A stretch of DNA of 53,617 nt from a bacterium. Its GTDB lineage: Bacteria; Actinomycetota; Thermoleophilia; Solirubrobacterales; 70-9. The stretch covers positions 1 to 53,617 of the forward strand of contig JAHEXV010000009.1 in the NCBI GenBank assembly GCA_023251935.1. The letters run 5' to 3'. The notes beneath the pieces are model-generated. The model was not told the origin of the DNA. It was given only the letters and a program-made list of their open reading frames with translations, and ran no database searches. The translations under genes and the position numbers were made by a program. How positions within the stretch are numbered: the first letter of the stretch is position 1; each line of letters starts with the position of its first letter. Positions 42,247 to 49,884 of the stretch are shown here, piece by piece.

Positions 42247-42311
42247 GAATCTTCCGTGGCCGCGTGTGACATCTGCCTCGATGCCGCCGCGCGGCGCTTC
42301 GGGCTCGACCA

Positions 42312-42395
42312 GCGGGCGTGCTGGAACTGGAAGACAGTCCGGGTTTAGGTCCCGGTGCTCGAAAGAGCGTGGGGGTTCGAATCCCTCCGCCCGCA
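42312..42395 (+). tRNA. tRNA-Leu (UAG)
   Basis: An 84-nt class II tRNA: acceptor GCGGGCG/CGCCCGC with discriminator A, anticodon stem CCGGG/CCCGG with loop TTTAGGT giving TAG, a variable arm around GTGCTCGAAAGAGC, and a T arm with TTCGAAT. CCA is not encoded. Confidence 0.93.
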
Positions 42396-42417
42396 TCTAG
42401 ACTCAAGCGCCCTCGCC

Positions 42418-42489
42418 GGGGGAGTGATCTAACGGCCATGAGCGCGGTCTCCAAAACCGTGAATCCGGGTTCGAATCCCGGCTCCCCCG
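42418..42489 (+). tRNA. tRNA-Trp (CCA), atypical D arm
   Basis: A 72-nt tRNA: acceptor GGGGGAG/CTCCCCC, discriminator G, anticodon stem GCGGT/ACCGT around CTCCAAA giving CCA, T stem CCGGG/CCCGG around TTCGAAT. The D arm (ATCTAACGGCCATGAG) forms only two or three pairs, so the tRNA may be atypical or non-functional. Confidence 0.75.
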
Positions 42490-42560
42490 CTGCCGCACTC
42501 CAGCGCCCGGTCTCCCGAACCGGGGGCCGCGAGCGGCACCTCCCGGTAACCTCCGCGCGG

Positions 42561-43145
42561 ATGGGCGGTACCGGAACGGCGGGGAGAGCGTGGTGCGCTG
42601 CCGCGGCGGCGCTCGTGGGCATGGGCGCGGCGTTTCTTGTGCTCGCGATTGGGCCGGGGGTCGCGCCGGCATCGGCAGCCTGTCCCCACGCCGGGGCGCA
42701 CGCGCACGAGATCTCGCTCCCCAAGCTCCGCAAGACGGTGACCTGCCTGGTCAACCGCGAGCGCTCAAAGCGCGACCGCTCGCGCCTGAAGCAAAACGAC
42801 AAGCTGAAGCACGCCGCCCAGGATCACAACGACGTGATGCTCGCCAAGGAGTGCTTCAGGCACGACTGCCCCGGTGAGCCCGGCCTGGGCCGCCGGGTGA
42901 GGAGGAGCGGCTACACGAAGGGCCAGCGGGCGTGGCGATTCGCCGAGAACCTGGGCTTCGACAAGACGCCTCGCCAGATGGTCAAGCGCTGGCTTCACAG
43001 CCCCTTCAACCGCGACAACATGCTCGACCCCGGATTCCGCGACCTTGGGGTCGGGGTCGGCTGGGGGGCGCCGAAGCGCGGCCTGGACGACACGGACCTC
43101 GCCACCTACACGATCGTCTTCGCGCTGCGGCGCCCCCGGCGCTAG
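42561..43145 (+). CDS. Secreted CAP-domain protein, copy 1
   Basis: A 194-residue protein with an N-terminal signal peptide (hydrophobic stretch about 10-34, cleavage near ASA-ACPH). The CAP/SCP-like domain shows LVNRERSKRDRSRLKQNDKL, AAQDHNDVMLAKECFRHDCP, FAENLGF and WLHSPFNRDNMLDPGFRDLG. Residues corresponding to the CAP cavity histidines are partly kept (H at FRHDC, H at WLHSP). Role unknown; such proteins are extracellular and may bind lipids or cleave wall peptides. TAACCT at 42547-42552 is 8 nt before the ATG. A paralogue follows. Confidence 0.82.
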   Translation: MGGTGTAGRAWCAAAAALVGMGAAFLVLAIGPGVAPASAACPHAGAHAHEISLPKLRKTVTCLVNRERSKRDRSRLKQNDKLKHAAQDHNDVMLAKECFRHDCPGEPGLGRRVRRSGYTKGQRAWRFAENLGFDKTPRQMVKRWLHSPFNRDNMLDPGFRDLGVGVGWGAPKRGLDDTDLATYTIVFALRRPRR

Positions 43146-43214
43146 ACCGGGCCGCCGCCGCGCTGGCGGCGCGCCGCTTCATGCATCGGCGCGTTCGGCC
43201 GATAGAGGAGAGCG

Positions 43215-43790
43215 ATGGCGTCTCGCGGCGGCAAGTTCGTGCTGTTCGCGTCGCTCGCACTGCTTGCGGCTGGAGCGTTCGCGCTCGCCGGCCCGCTTGC
43301 CGCCACGGGCGGCGCCAACGCCTGCAGCCACTTCGGCAACACCGAGGCGCAGAAGCTCAGCCACGCCCAGGCCCGGCGCTCGATCGGCTGCCTGCTCAAC
43401 CGGGCCCGCCACCGCCACGGCGTGAGGCACCTGCGCACCAATCACCGGCTGAAGAAGGCGGCCGAGAAGCACACCGACTACATGAAGCGCCATCACTGCT
43501 TCTCGCACCGGTGCCCGGGAGAGCCGTCGTTCGTCTCGCGGCTTCAGCGGGTCAACTACGTGGTCGGCGGCCTGAGCCGCTGGAAGATCGGCGAGAACAT
43601 CGCCTGGGGAGGCGGCCATGACGGCACGCCGAGGGCGATCGTGCGCTCGTGGATGCACAGCCCGGGGCACCGGGCCAACATCCTCGATTCGCAGTACCGA
43701 CACGTCGGCGTCGGCTTCGCCAGCGGCTGCACGCGCGGCAAGCGAGCCGGCGTCATGTTCACCACCGACTTCGGGATGCGGCGGCGCTAG
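43215..43790 (+). CDS. Secreted CAP-domain protein, copy 2
   Basis: A 191-residue tandem paralogue of the previous gene. The signal peptide spans about residues 1-36 (LFASLALLAAGAFALAGPLA). The CAP domain has LLNRARHRHGVRHLRTN, HTDYMKRHHCFSHRCPGE, IGENIAWGGG and WMHSPGHRANILDSQYRHVG, a closer match to the family consensus than copy 1. The ATG has AGAGGAGAG upstream. The short gap between the copies contains a GCCGCC/GGCGGC hairpin near 43154-43170. Confidence 0.85.
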   Translation: MASRGGKFVLFASLALLAAGAFALAGPLAATGGANACSHFGNTEAQKLSHAQARRSIGCLLNRARHRHGVRHLRTNHRLKKAAEKHTDYMKRHHCFSHRCPGEPSFVSRLQRVNYVVGGLSRWKIGENIAWGGGHDGTPRAIVRSWMHSPGHRANILDSQYRHVGVGFASGCTRGKRAGVMFTTDFGMRRR

Positions 43791-43823
43791 GCACCACCCT
43801 CGGCCCGCGCGCCGAGCCGAACC

Positions 43824-43829
43824 TATAAT
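43824..43829 (+). promoter_or_regulatory. -10 element for tRNA-Gly
   Basis: A consensus TATAAT ends 11 nt before the first base of tRNA-Gly. No convincing -35 is present. A CTCGGC/GCCGAG hairpin just upstream (about 43799-43816) may end the CAP transcript. Confidence 0.5.
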
Positions 43830-43840
43830 CGGCATCTCCT

Positions 43841-43913
43841 GCGGGCGAGGTGTAACTGGTTGCACATCAGCCTTCCAAGCTGAAGGAAGCCGGTTCGAGT
43901 CCGGTCGCCCGCT
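43841..43913 (+). tRNA. tRNA-Gly (UCC)
   Basis: A 73-nt tRNA: acceptor GCGGGCG/CGCCCGC, discriminator T, anticodon stem TCAGC/GCTGA around CTTCCAA giving TCC, T stem GCCGG/CCGGT around TTCGAGT. CCA is not encoded. Confidence 0.95.
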
Positions 43914-43981
43914 CTAGTCGATTGAGCCAGAATCAGGCATCATCCGGCTGGAGGGCGGCCGCCAAATAGCCGCTCGTACAT

Positions 43982-44055
43982 CGGGGCGTGGCGCAGCTTG
44001 GTAGCGCGTTCGGCTGGGGGCCGAAAGGTCGCGAGTTCAAATCTCGCCGCCCCGA
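43982..44055 (+). tRNA. tRNA-Pro (GGG)
   Basis: A 74-nt tRNA: acceptor CGGGGCG/CGCCCCG, discriminator A, D arm GCGC/GCGC, anticodon stem TTCGG/CCGAA around CTGGGGG giving GGG, and T loop TTCAAAT. It lies directly before the defence genes and is a possible integration site. Confidence 0.95.
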
Positions 44056-44063
44056 CTGCTCGG

Positions 44064-44087
44064 AAGCCCGCTCGGGAAGCGGGCTTT
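44064..44087 (+). terminator. Hairpin terminator after tRNA-Pro
   Basis: Arms AAGCCCGCT (44064-44072) and AGCGGGCTT (44078-44086) form a perfect 9-bp stem with a five-base loop, ending in TTT. It starts 9 nt after the tRNA and probably ends its transcript. Confidence 0.7.
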
Positions 44088-44128
44088 CGGCATCTTGGGC
44101 GGTCCTTTGATCCGCCTCCGGAGACCTC

Positions 44129-44149
44129 GTGGTACCAGCCGTGGTACCA
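44129..44149 (+). repeat. Tandem GTGGTACCA repeats
   Basis: GTGGTACCA occurs at 44129-44137 and again at 44141-44149, a 12-bp period. Each contains the palindrome TGGTACCA. The position between tRNA-Pro and the defence genes would suit recombinase arm sites of an integrated element, but no integrase is in the window. Confidence 0.4.
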
Positions 44150-44166
44150 AAGCGCGCTCGCGCGGT

Positions 44167-44172
44167 TACCGT
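44167..44172 (+). promoter_or_regulatory. -10 element for the OLD-like gene
   Basis: TACCGT lies 8 nt before the GTG at 44181 with no ribosome binding site between; leaderless promoter candidate driving the defence genes. Confidence 0.4.
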
Positions 44173-44180
44173 GCACGACC

Positions 44181-45902
44181 GTGCAGTTCATCCGCGCGAT
44201 TCGCATCAATGATTTCCGCTCGCTCCCCAAGGTGGAGCTCGCCGACGTGGACAACATCGTCCCGATCACCGGGCCGAACGGCAGCGGCAAGTCCAATCTG
44301 CTCCGCGCGCTCAACCTGTTCTTCAACGGAGAGGTCGAAAACGGCGTGGCGCTCGACCTGAGCCGCGACTATCACGACCCGGAGCAGAAGCGCAAGACCA
44401 AGAAGGTGATCGAGGTTCACCTGGATATGGATTTCGGCACTGGCCTGCGGGCTGACCTCCAACAGCCCATCCTCAAGCTCGCAGGAGGGGGGCAACCGGT
44501 GACGATCCGCAAGCGGTGGCTGCTCGACACGGTGACGAGGGAACCGACTGTCGAGCTCCGCTTTGGTTCGGCGGGCACGGAGCCCCCCGTAGTCGGCGAC
44601 GAGGATCGCGCCCTCGTGGAGCGGCTCCTGGGCTCGGTCCGGTTCCGGTACATCTCGAACCATGTGCATCCGACGACGCTCTTGAGAAGCGAGGAGGACA
44701 ACATCAGGCGTGAGCTTTTCCGGCGGCTCGGTAAGAGTCCGTCCTTCTCCACGGAGCAGATCGACAAGATCCGCGAGGCGGCGGGGTCGCTGATGGGCAC
44801 GGTCACGAACGAGCTCAAGGGGTCGGCTGCGCGAGTATCCAACGTCCAGCTTGGGACACCAAAGGACTGGGGCGAGCTGCTGTGGGTCTTCGGATTGCAG
44901 ATGCAGACAGGCAGTGCCGCCGGCCGCGAGGCCGTGTTGCACGGCTCGGGGATCCAGTCGATCCTGGCGTACGCCGTTCTGCACATGCTCGACACGAGCC
45001 TCGGCAGCGAATTCGGGTGGCGCCGGGGCGCGATCTGGGCCGTGGAAGAGCCCGAGTCATTCCTGCACGCCGACCTCCAGGCTCAGCTCGCAGAATCGCT
45101 GTCGCGCTACTCGAACTCAGATCGCCTGCAGATTCTGTTCACCACGCACAACACTGCCTTCCTCGGGGTCGCGGAGACGGGCGTCGCAGTCGGCATGCAG
45201 GACACCACGAGCGACGTCGCGACTATCCCCCGCGCCCCTTTGATCGATGCTGCTCTGGCCAGTGGGGTGACGCCCTACACGCACCCGCTCCATGTCGGCC
45301 CGCTCAAACCGCTCCTCCTGGTCGAGGGCCGGGACGACCGAGAACTCATCTCGCGGGCGTACGCGGATAGCGGGGAGGCGTGCCCCTACGTGATCAAGGC
45401 GATGGAGGACCTCGAGAAGACGACTACCGGCGGGGTCGAGCAGATCATCAGTTACCTCAAAGGCAACGCCTCCGCGTTGCGTGCTCGTCCCACAGCCTCC
45501 CCCGTGATCGTGCTGCTTGACCACGAGGTCTCGGACGGGAAGCAAGGGAGGGTCCAGAAGGCGCTGGACCAGCACCCCACCTCGGGGTGCTACCTGATGC
45601 CGAAGGCGGAACGCACCCCAGGACTCAAGGCCGATATGCCGGGCATCGAGGCGTACCTGTCACTCGACTTCTACCGGGATGCGGAGACCAGCATCGGCCT
45701 GACCGTCGTCAGCCCGGGCGATCCCGCCGCCGCTGGCTGGGAGCTGGGGGTCGAGAAGGCCGAGCTGGGCTCCCAGAAGAAGAACATCCACCAGCTGCTC
45801 CAGGACCGGGATGACGAGTCGGACATAGCGCAGCTCACGAAGGTGGTCCCGTGGATCTCAAGATTGCTGATCACGGCCGGCCAGGGGACACTGCCGGTCT
45901 AG
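44181..45902 (+). CDS. OLD-like AAA ATPase with C-terminal TOPRIM nuclease domain
   Basis: A 573-residue protein. The ABC-type ATPase has Walker A GPNGSGKS (31-38), a Walker B-like IWAVEEPESFLHAD near 285-300 and an H-loop FTTHN. From about residue 376 a TOPRIM domain follows: LLLVEGRDDREL with E382, and VIVLLDHEVSD with D447 and E449. This is the layout of OLD-family nucleases (class 2 and Gabija GajA relatives), which cut DNA during phage or plasmid defence. No UvrD-like GajB partner follows; instead type I restriction genes begin 31 nt later. The GTG at 44181 starts the conserved MQFIRAIRINDFRSL. Confidence 0.8.
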   Translation: MQFIRAIRINDFRSLPKVELADVDNIVPITGPNGSGKSNLLRALNLFFNGEVENGVALDLSRDYHDPEQKRKTKKVIEVHLDMDFGTGLRADLQQPILKLAGGGQPVTIRKRWLLDTVTREPTVELRFGSAGTEPPVVGDEDRALVERLLGSVRFRYISNHVHPTTLLRSEEDNIRRELFRRLGKSPSFSTEQIDKIREAAGSLMGTVTNELKGSAARVSNVQLGTPKDWGELLWVFGLQMQTGSAAGREAVLHGSGIQSILAYAVLHMLDTSLGSEFGWRRGAIWAVEEPESFLHADLQAQLAESLSRYSNSDRLQILFTTHNTAFLGVAETGVAVGMQDTTSDVATIPRAPLIDAALASGVTPYTHPLHVGPLKPLLLVEGRDDRELISRAYADSGEACPYVIKAMEDLEKTTTGGVEQIISYLKGNASALRARPTASPVIVLLDHEVSDGKQGRVQKALDQHPTSGCYLMPKAERTPGLKADMPGIEAYLSLDFYRDAETSIGLTVVSPGDPAAAGWELGVEKAELGSQKKNIHQLLQDRDDESDIAQLTKVVPWISRLLITAGQGTLPV

Positions 45903-45933
45903 GAAGTGGCGGCCGGACGAGACTCTGACTCCG

Positions 45934-48291
45934 ATGCCAACTGAGGCGGATACTTGCCGGACCTATGTCCTGCCGGCCCTCTATGAGGCCGGCTGGACGG
46001 ACGAGCAGATCCGCGAGCAGGTGAGCTTTACGCCTGGCCGGATCATCGTTGCGGGCGGCACCGTCAGACGGGGAGGCCGCAAGCGCGTCGACTATCTCCT
46101 GTCGTACCTGCGAGACCGCCCGCTCGGGGTCGTTGAGGCGAAGAGCGAGTACCGACTGCCGTCGGACGGGCTGCAGCAGGCGAAGGAATACGCGGAGATC
46201 CTCGACCTCAAGTTCGCGTACAGCACGAACGGTCCGGGCATCGTCGAGCACGACTACACGACGGGGTTCGACACCATGCTCGACGCCTACCCGTCACCCG
46301 ACGAGCTGTGGCGCCGGGACTGCGCCGCCCGCGGCGTTGATCCCGACGATCCCCAGATCCGCGCGCCCTACTTCCACGAGCCGGGGCGTATGCCGCGCTA
46401 CTACCAGGACATCTCGATCCACCGGGCGACCGAGGAGATCCTTAAGGGAAAGCGCCGCGTGCTCCTCACGCTCGCGACGGGGACCGGGAAGACGGTCGTC
46501 GCGTTCCAGATCTGCTGGCGTCTGTGGTCGACGGGCTGGAACCGGACGGGTGAGTTCCGCAAGCCGCGCATCCTCTACCTTGCCGATCGCAACGTCCTCG
46601 TCGACGACCCCAAGGACAAGATCTTTGCCCCGTTCGGCGATGCGCGGCACAAGATCACGGGCGGCGACGCGCGCAAGAGCCGCGAGATGTACTTCTCGAC
46701 GTATCAGGCGATCGCGCACGACGAGGTGCGCCCCGGGCTGTACCGGGAGTTCCCGCCCGACTTCTTCGACCTGGTCATCGTCGACGAATGCCATCGTGGG
46801 AGCGCCCGCGAGGAGAGCAACTGGCGCGAGATCCTCGAGTACTTCGAGCCGGCCGTGCAGCTCGGGATGACGGCGACGCCGCTCCGCGCGGACAACAAGG
46901 ACACGTACCGCTACTTCGGCAACCCGATCTACACGTACAGCCTCCGCGACGGCATCGACGATGGCTTCCTCGCGCCGTATCGCGTCCACCGCGTGGTCAC
47001 GAGCGTCGACGCGGCTGGATGGAGGCCGACGAAGGGCGACCTTGATCGCTACGGCCGCGAGATCCCCGACCAGGAGTATGGGACGCGGGACTTCGAGCGC
47101 TCGATCTCGCTGAAGGCGCGCACGGAGGCGATCGCACGGCACCTCACGGACTTCCTCGAGAAGACCGACCCGTTCGCGAAGACGATCGTCTTCTGCGTCG
47201 ACCAGGAGCACGCCGAGGAAATGCGCCTCGCACTCAACAACCGGAACGCCGACCGGGCGCGCCAGTATCCCGACTACGTCTGCCGCGTTACCGCTGACGA
47301 GGGCGCGATCGGCGGTGGCCACCTCAGCCGCTTCCAGGAGCTCGAGACGGTGTCGCCGACGATCCTGACGACGTCGCAGCTCCTCACGACGGGCGTCGAT
47401 GCGCCGACGTGCAAGAACGTGGTGATTGCGCGCGTGATCGGCTCGATGACGGACTTCAAGCAAATCATCGGCCGGGGGACTCGCGTCCGCGAGGACTACG
47501 GAAAACTCTTCTTCAACATCGTTGACTACACCGGCAGCGCGACCCGGCTGTTCGCCGACCCCGACTTCGACGGCGAGCCCGCCCTCATCGATGAGGAGGT
47601 CATCGACGAGCAGGGCGAGGTCGTCGAGCAGGCGGTCGTCGAGGACGAAAGCCAGGGCGACGACGACGGTGCTGTGGAGGTGGTGCTCCTCGAGTTCACG
47701 GAGGACGAACCGCCCGAGCAACGCAAGTTCTACTTCGACGGGGGGAGCGTGCAAATCGCGGCGCAGGTCGTGTACGAGCTCGACGGCGAGGGGCGGCAAC
47801 TCCGCGTCGTCAGCTATACGGACTACGCGCGCGACAAGGTGAAGGCCCTGTACCGCTCGCCCGAGGCCCTCGAGGGCGACTGGCGTGAGCGCAAGCAGCG
47901 GCGCGCGATCCTCGAGGCCTTGGCGGAGCGCGGCATCGACCTCGCACGGCTTGGGGAGGTTGCGGGCGTGCCGGATGCCGATCCCCTCGATCTCCTCTGC
48001 CACCTCGCTTTCAATGGCCCGCTTCGCACCCGCCGGGAGCGCGCCGAGCGTCTCGCCCGCGACCACGAGGACTTCTTCGATCGGTACGGCCCCGAGGCCC
48101 GGGAGGTCCTCCGGGAACTCGTCGATAAGTACGCCGACCATGGGCTCGACCAGCTCCGTCTCCCCGACGTCCTCAAGCTGCCGCCGATCTCCGAGCGCGG
48201 CAACCCGAGCGAGATCGCGAGCATCTTCGGTGGCCCGGAGCAGCTGCGCGAGGCCGTCGACGAGCTCGAGGAGTTGCTCTATGCGGCGTGA
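45934..48291 (+). CDS. hsdR: Type I restriction enzyme, R subunit
   Basis: A 785-residue restriction-translocation subunit. The N-terminal nuclease core is PD-(D/E)XK: D53 (KRVDYLL) and E68-A-K70 (GVVEAKSEY). The SF2 motor has LATGTGKT (180-187), VDECHRGS (283-290), MTATPLRAD and later IIGRGTRVRED. The C-terminal 250 residues would bind HsdM. An acidic stretch (about 535-590) separates motor and C-terminal part. It translocates DNA from unmethylated sites and cleaves it. hsdM and hsdS follow, completing the system. Confidence 0.92.
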   Translation: MPTEADTCRTYVLPALYEAGWTDEQIREQVSFTPGRIIVAGGTVRRGGRKRVDYLLSYLRDRPLGVVEAKSEYRLPSDGLQQAKEYAEILDLKFAYSTNGPGIVEHDYTTGFDTMLDAYPSPDELWRRDCAARGVDPDDPQIRAPYFHEPGRMPRYYQDISIHRATEEILKGKRRVLLTLATGTGKTVVAFQICWRLWSTGWNRTGEFRKPRILYLADRNVLVDDPKDKIFAPFGDARHKITGGDARKSREMYFSTYQAIAHDEVRPGLYREFPPDFFDLVIVDECHRGSAREESNWREILEYFEPAVQLGMTATPLRADNKDTYRYFGNPIYTYSLRDGIDDGFLAPYRVHRVVTSVDAAGWRPTKGDLDRYGREIPDQEYGTRDFERSISLKARTEAIARHLTDFLEKTDPFAKTIVFCVDQEHAEEMRLALNNRNADRARQYPDYVCRVTADEGAIGGGHLSRFQELETVSPTILTTSQLLTTGVDAPTCKNVVIARVIGSMTDFKQIIGRGTRVREDYGKLFFNIVDYTGSATRLFADPDFDGEPALIDEEVIDEQGEVVEQAVVEDESQGDDDGAVEVVLLEFTEDEPPEQRKFYFDGGSVQIAAQVVYELDGEGRQLRVVSYTDYARDKVKALYRSPEALEGDWRERKQRRAILEALAERGIDLARLGEVAGVPDADPLDLLCHLAFNGPLRTRRERAERLARDHEDFFDRYGPEAREVLRELVDKYADHGLDQLRLPDVLKLPPISERGNPSEIASIFGGPEQLREAVDELEELLYAA

Positions 48292-48306
48292 GGCGAGGGG
48301 CTGAAC

Positions 48307-49884
48307 CTGGCGCGCCGCGCGAAAAAGGAGCCGCAGCCCGTCACCACGACGCAGCGACTGCGCGTGGTACTCAAGGCATGCCGGGACATCATGCGCAAGG
48401 ACAAGGGCTTGAGCGGCGACGTCGATCGCCTCCCCATGCTGACGTGGATCATGTTCCTCAAGTTCCTCGATGACATGGAACGGGTCCGCAGCGACGAGGC
48501 GGCTCTCGAGGGCAAGGCCTTCCGTCCCGTGATCGACCCGCCGTACCGCTGGCGCGACTGGAACGCGCCGAATTTGGACGCAGACGACGGCGGACTCCAC
48601 AACGCGATGACCGGCGATGCGCTCATCGCGTTCATTAACCAGGACGAGGCCATGCGGCCCGACGGCGAGCGCGGGCCCGGCCTCTTCGCCTACCTGCGCT
48701 CACTCGACGGCGGCGGGCTTGATCGCGGCGACGTGATCGCGTCGGTGTTCCGCGGGACCGTCAATCGGATGCAGTCCGGCTACATCCTCCGCGACGTGCT
48801 CGACAAGGTCGGCGAGATCCACTTCTCGTCGTCGGACGAGATCCACACCCTGAGCCACCTCTACGAGTCCATCCTCAAAGAGATGCGCGACGCCGCCGGA
48901 GATTCCGGCGAGTTCTACACGCCGCGGCCGCTCATACGGATGATCGTCAAGGCGGTCGACCCGCAGCCGGGCGAGGTCGTGCTCGACCCCGCGGCAGGGA
49001 CGGGCGGATTCCTCGTCGAGGCGTACGAGCACATCCGGCCCCTCGCGAACACGGTCGAGGGGTTCGAGCGCCTCCAGCGATCGACGCTGTTCGGGATCGA
49101 GGCGAAGCCCCTTCCGTACCTGCTCTGCCAGATGAACCTCCTGCTCCACGGGATCGAGTCGCCGCAGATCGATCCACTCAACGCGCTCCGATACCGCATG
49201 AGCGAGATCGGCGACCGCGATCGGGTCGATGTCATCGTCACGAACCCGCCGTTCGGCGGCGAGGAGGAGAAGGGCATCCAGCGGAACTTCCCGAATGACC
49301 GGCAAACCTCGGAGACCGCGCTCCTCTTCCTCCAACTCATCATGCGCAAACTGCGGCGCCCCGGTCACAATGGCAGCACTGGCGGCCGTGCCGGAGTCGT
49401 GGTCCCCAACGGGACGCTCTCTGGTGACGGCGTGGCGGCACGGATCAAGGCGGATCTCGTCGAGAACTACAACCTTCACACCGTCGTCCGGATGCCGAAC
49501 GGGGTCTTCGCCCCGTACACGCCGATCCCGACGAACGTCTTGTTCTTTGATCGGTCGGGCCCGACAACGGGAACGTGGTACTACGAGCACCCGCTGCCCG
49601 AGGACCGCAAGAACTACACGAAAACAAAGCCGCTCCAGTTCGAGGAGTTCGAGCCTCTCTTCGCGTGGTGGGAGGATCGTCGCGAGACCGACCACGCGTG
49701 GAAGGTCCCGCTCGACGTCTTCAAGGAGAACGGCTTCAACCTTGATCTCAAAAACCCGCGGGCACCCGAGCGGCTCGAACACCTTCCTCCCGGCGAGCTG
49801 GTCGAGGGCATTCTAACGAAGGAGGCGCGCATCACCGAGCTCGTCGCCGAAGTGCGCGCGCTACTCGAGTGGAAGGCGACGTGA
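48307..49884 (+). CDS. hsdM: Type I restriction-modification methyltransferase, M subunit
   Basis: A 525-residue N6-adenine methyltransferase subunit if started at the CTG at 48307. The SAM motif is DPAAGTGGFLVEAYE (from residue 227), and the catalytic motif is NPPFGG (313-318). The N-terminal helical domain has LRVVLKACRDIMRKDKGLS and LPMLTWIMFLKFLDDME. The first standard start, GTG at 48364, would cut off the usual TTTQRL region, whereas CTG 48307 (LARRAKKEP) follows GAGGGG at 6-nt spacing. It overlaps hsdS by 4 nt. It methylates the host target and forms the M2S core of the restriction complex. Confidence 0.9.
   Translation: MARRAKKEPQPVTTTQRLRVVLKACRDIMRKDKGLSGDVDRLPMLTWIMFLKFLDDMERVRSDEAALEGKAFRPVIDPPYRWRDWNAPNLDADDGGLHNAMTGDALIAFINQDEAMRPDGERGPGLFAYLRSLDGGGLDRGDVIASVFRGTVNRMQSGYILRDVLDKVGEIHFSSSDEIHTLSHLYESILKEMRDAAGDSGEFYTPRPLIRMIVKAVDPQPGEVVLDPAAGTGGFLVEAYEHIRPLANTVEGFERLQRSTLFGIEAKPLPYLLCQMNLLLHGIESPQIDPLNALRYRMSEIGDRDRVDVIVTNPPFGGEEEKGIQRNFPNDRQTSETALLFLQLIMRKLRRPGHNGSTGGRAGVVVPNGTLSGDGVAARIKADLVENYNLHTVVRMPNGVFAPYTPIPTNVLFFDRSGPTTGTWYYEHPLPEDRKNYTKTKPLQFEEFEPLFAWWEDRRETDHAWKVPLDVFKENGFNLDLKNPRAPERLEHLPPGELVEGILTKEARITELVAEVRALLEWKAT

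Noticed and set aside
42256-42348. Short ORF with a CDIC motif running into tRNA-Leu (UAG)
   Set aside because: Its last 12 codons are the tRNA itself and there is no ribosome site; probably chance.
43998-44180. Upstream extension of the OLD-like protein starting at 43998
   Set aside because: It begins inside tRNA-Pro and runs through its terminator; conserved sequence starts at the GTG at 44181.
44181-48291. Gabija system
   Set aside because: The OLD-like ATPase/TOPRIM protein resembles GajA, but the next gene is HsdR with an N-terminal PD-(D/E)XK domain and type I motor, not a UvrD-like GajB.
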